The notes under the pieces are model-generated. The model was not told where the DNA came from, did no database searches, and worked only from the letters and a program-made list of their open reading frames with translations. Of a stretch of 64,000 nt of DNA, positions 63,743 through 64,000 are shown piece after piece (position 1 is the first letter of the stretch; each line of letters opens with the position of its first letter). The translations under genes and the position numbers were made by a program. This stretch comes from Streptomyces sp. NBC_00190 (lineage in GTDB: Bacteria; Actinomycetota; Actinomycetes; Streptomycetales; Streptomycetaceae), in the NCBI RefSeq assembly GCF_036203305.1, contig NZ_CP108131.1, forward strand, positions 7,130,001 to 7,194,000, written 5' to 3'.

Positions 63743-64000
63743 TCAGTCCGTGAGGCCCAGATGCGGGAACTGTGAGAGGAACGGTTCGGCGGTGGCCGCG
63801 ACGCCCCGCCCGAACGGCGCGTCGAAGTCCCAGATGAGGAACAGCAGGAAGGCGATGAGCGCGCTGAACAGGCCTGCCAGCAGCAGTTCCCGGAACGACC
63901 GCCGGATCTGCAGGGTGAAGATCAGACCGACCGTCACCAGGGCCCCGGTGATCAGCCCGAACCACACCACCCCCGGCATGGTGGCCCCGGCGCTCTCGCC
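63743..64000 (-). CDS. DUF4239 membrane protein, C-terminal part (cut by window edge)
   Basis: The minus-strand frame runs off base 64000 and ends at 63743. It shows two hydrophobic segments (VVWFGLITGALVTVGLIFTL; ELLLAGLFSALIAFLLFLIW) and the ending DFDAPFGRGVAATAEPFLSQ typical of DUF4239 (bestrophin-like) proteins. Residues before the internal Met (GESAGAT) fit the same family, so the true start is beyond the window. Function unknown, perhaps a channel. Confidence 0.8.
   Translation of the reverse strand, partial: GESAGATMPGVVWFGLITGALVTVGLIFTLQIRRSFRELLLAGLFSALIAFLLFLIWDFDAPFGRGVAATAEPFLSQFPHLGLTD

Overview
This window is high-GC actinobacterial DNA and almost certainly comes from a Streptomyces chromosome. 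Evidence: strong GC bias at third codon positions, many GTG starts and 4-bp ATGA/GTGA overlaps, transmembrane Ser/Thr kinases with extracellular beta-propellers, an Rpf-LysM-M23 cell-wall hydrolase, a bifunctional LysX, a class F sortase, a PAS-GAF-SpoIIE regulator, and the MerR / SCO5918-like / DEAD-box helicase / cold-shock gene block seen in streptomycetes. I found no rRNA, tRNA or CRISPR array.

Region 1 (1-14.3 kb) is an accessory signalling and conflict region, mostly on the minus strand. Module A (1-3.9 kb) is tightly overlapped: a 76-aa protein, a vWA protein, a PP2C-like phosphatase, a kinase with a C-terminal Cys/His zinc-binding pattern, a PflA/NrdG-like radical SAM protein, and a coiled-coil protein cut by the window edge. 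The vWA-PP2C-kinase trio resembles the TerY-P phosphorylation triad; the radical SAM and coiled-coil partners are the unusual part. Module B (4.0-10.6 kb) runs TM protein, CHAT protease, Xre/MbcA-like antitoxin, RES toxin (NAD+-consuming family), macrodomain protein. The CHAT-Xre and Xre-RES joints overlap by 1-4 bases. The layout suggests a protease-triggered RES toxin with an ADP-ribose-binding protein alongside; I consider it the best candidate for an undescribed system here. A paralogous CHAT protein is transcribed divergently from the same intergenic region (10.9-14.3 kb).

Region 2 (14.4-17.3 kb) is core: MerR regulator, SCO5918-like protein, DEAD-box RNA helicase and cold-shock protein, with two perfect 16-bp terminator hairpins.

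Region 3 (17.6-25.1 kb) is a second accessory island. Three unrelated gene fragments (SRPBCC-like, glycosyltransferase, S8 peptidase) form its left edge. Then come a 162-aa protein plus a CpXC-TPR-CHAT protein, a convergent transmembrane Ser/Thr kinase, and transposase remnants.

Region 4 (25.1-31.9 kb) carries stress and acid metabolism genes: glutamate decarboxylase, GH15 trehalase/glucoamylase-like enzyme, DHA2-type MFS exporter and a divergent catalase-family protein.

Region 5 (31.9-64 kb) looks mostly chromosomal: panD-GNAT-racemase, gnd, Rpf/LysM/M23 hydrolase, DMT transporter, zinc-ribbon SDR, a degenerate HD protein, a conserved-looking 57-aa peptide, an NAD-dependent epimerase, a YndJ-DUF1990-lipase maturation factor operon with paired palindromic operators, a repeat-bearing DUF6777-type lipoprotein, a PAS-GAF-SpoIIE-HATPase regulator, a Fpg/Nei glycosylase, an ECF sigma factor, a CapA-like lipoprotein, two tandem kinase/beta-propeller receptors, a universal stress protein, LysX, a polysaccharide deacetylase, a class F sortase with two adjacent wall/membrane proteins, and a partial DUF4239 protein at the right edge.
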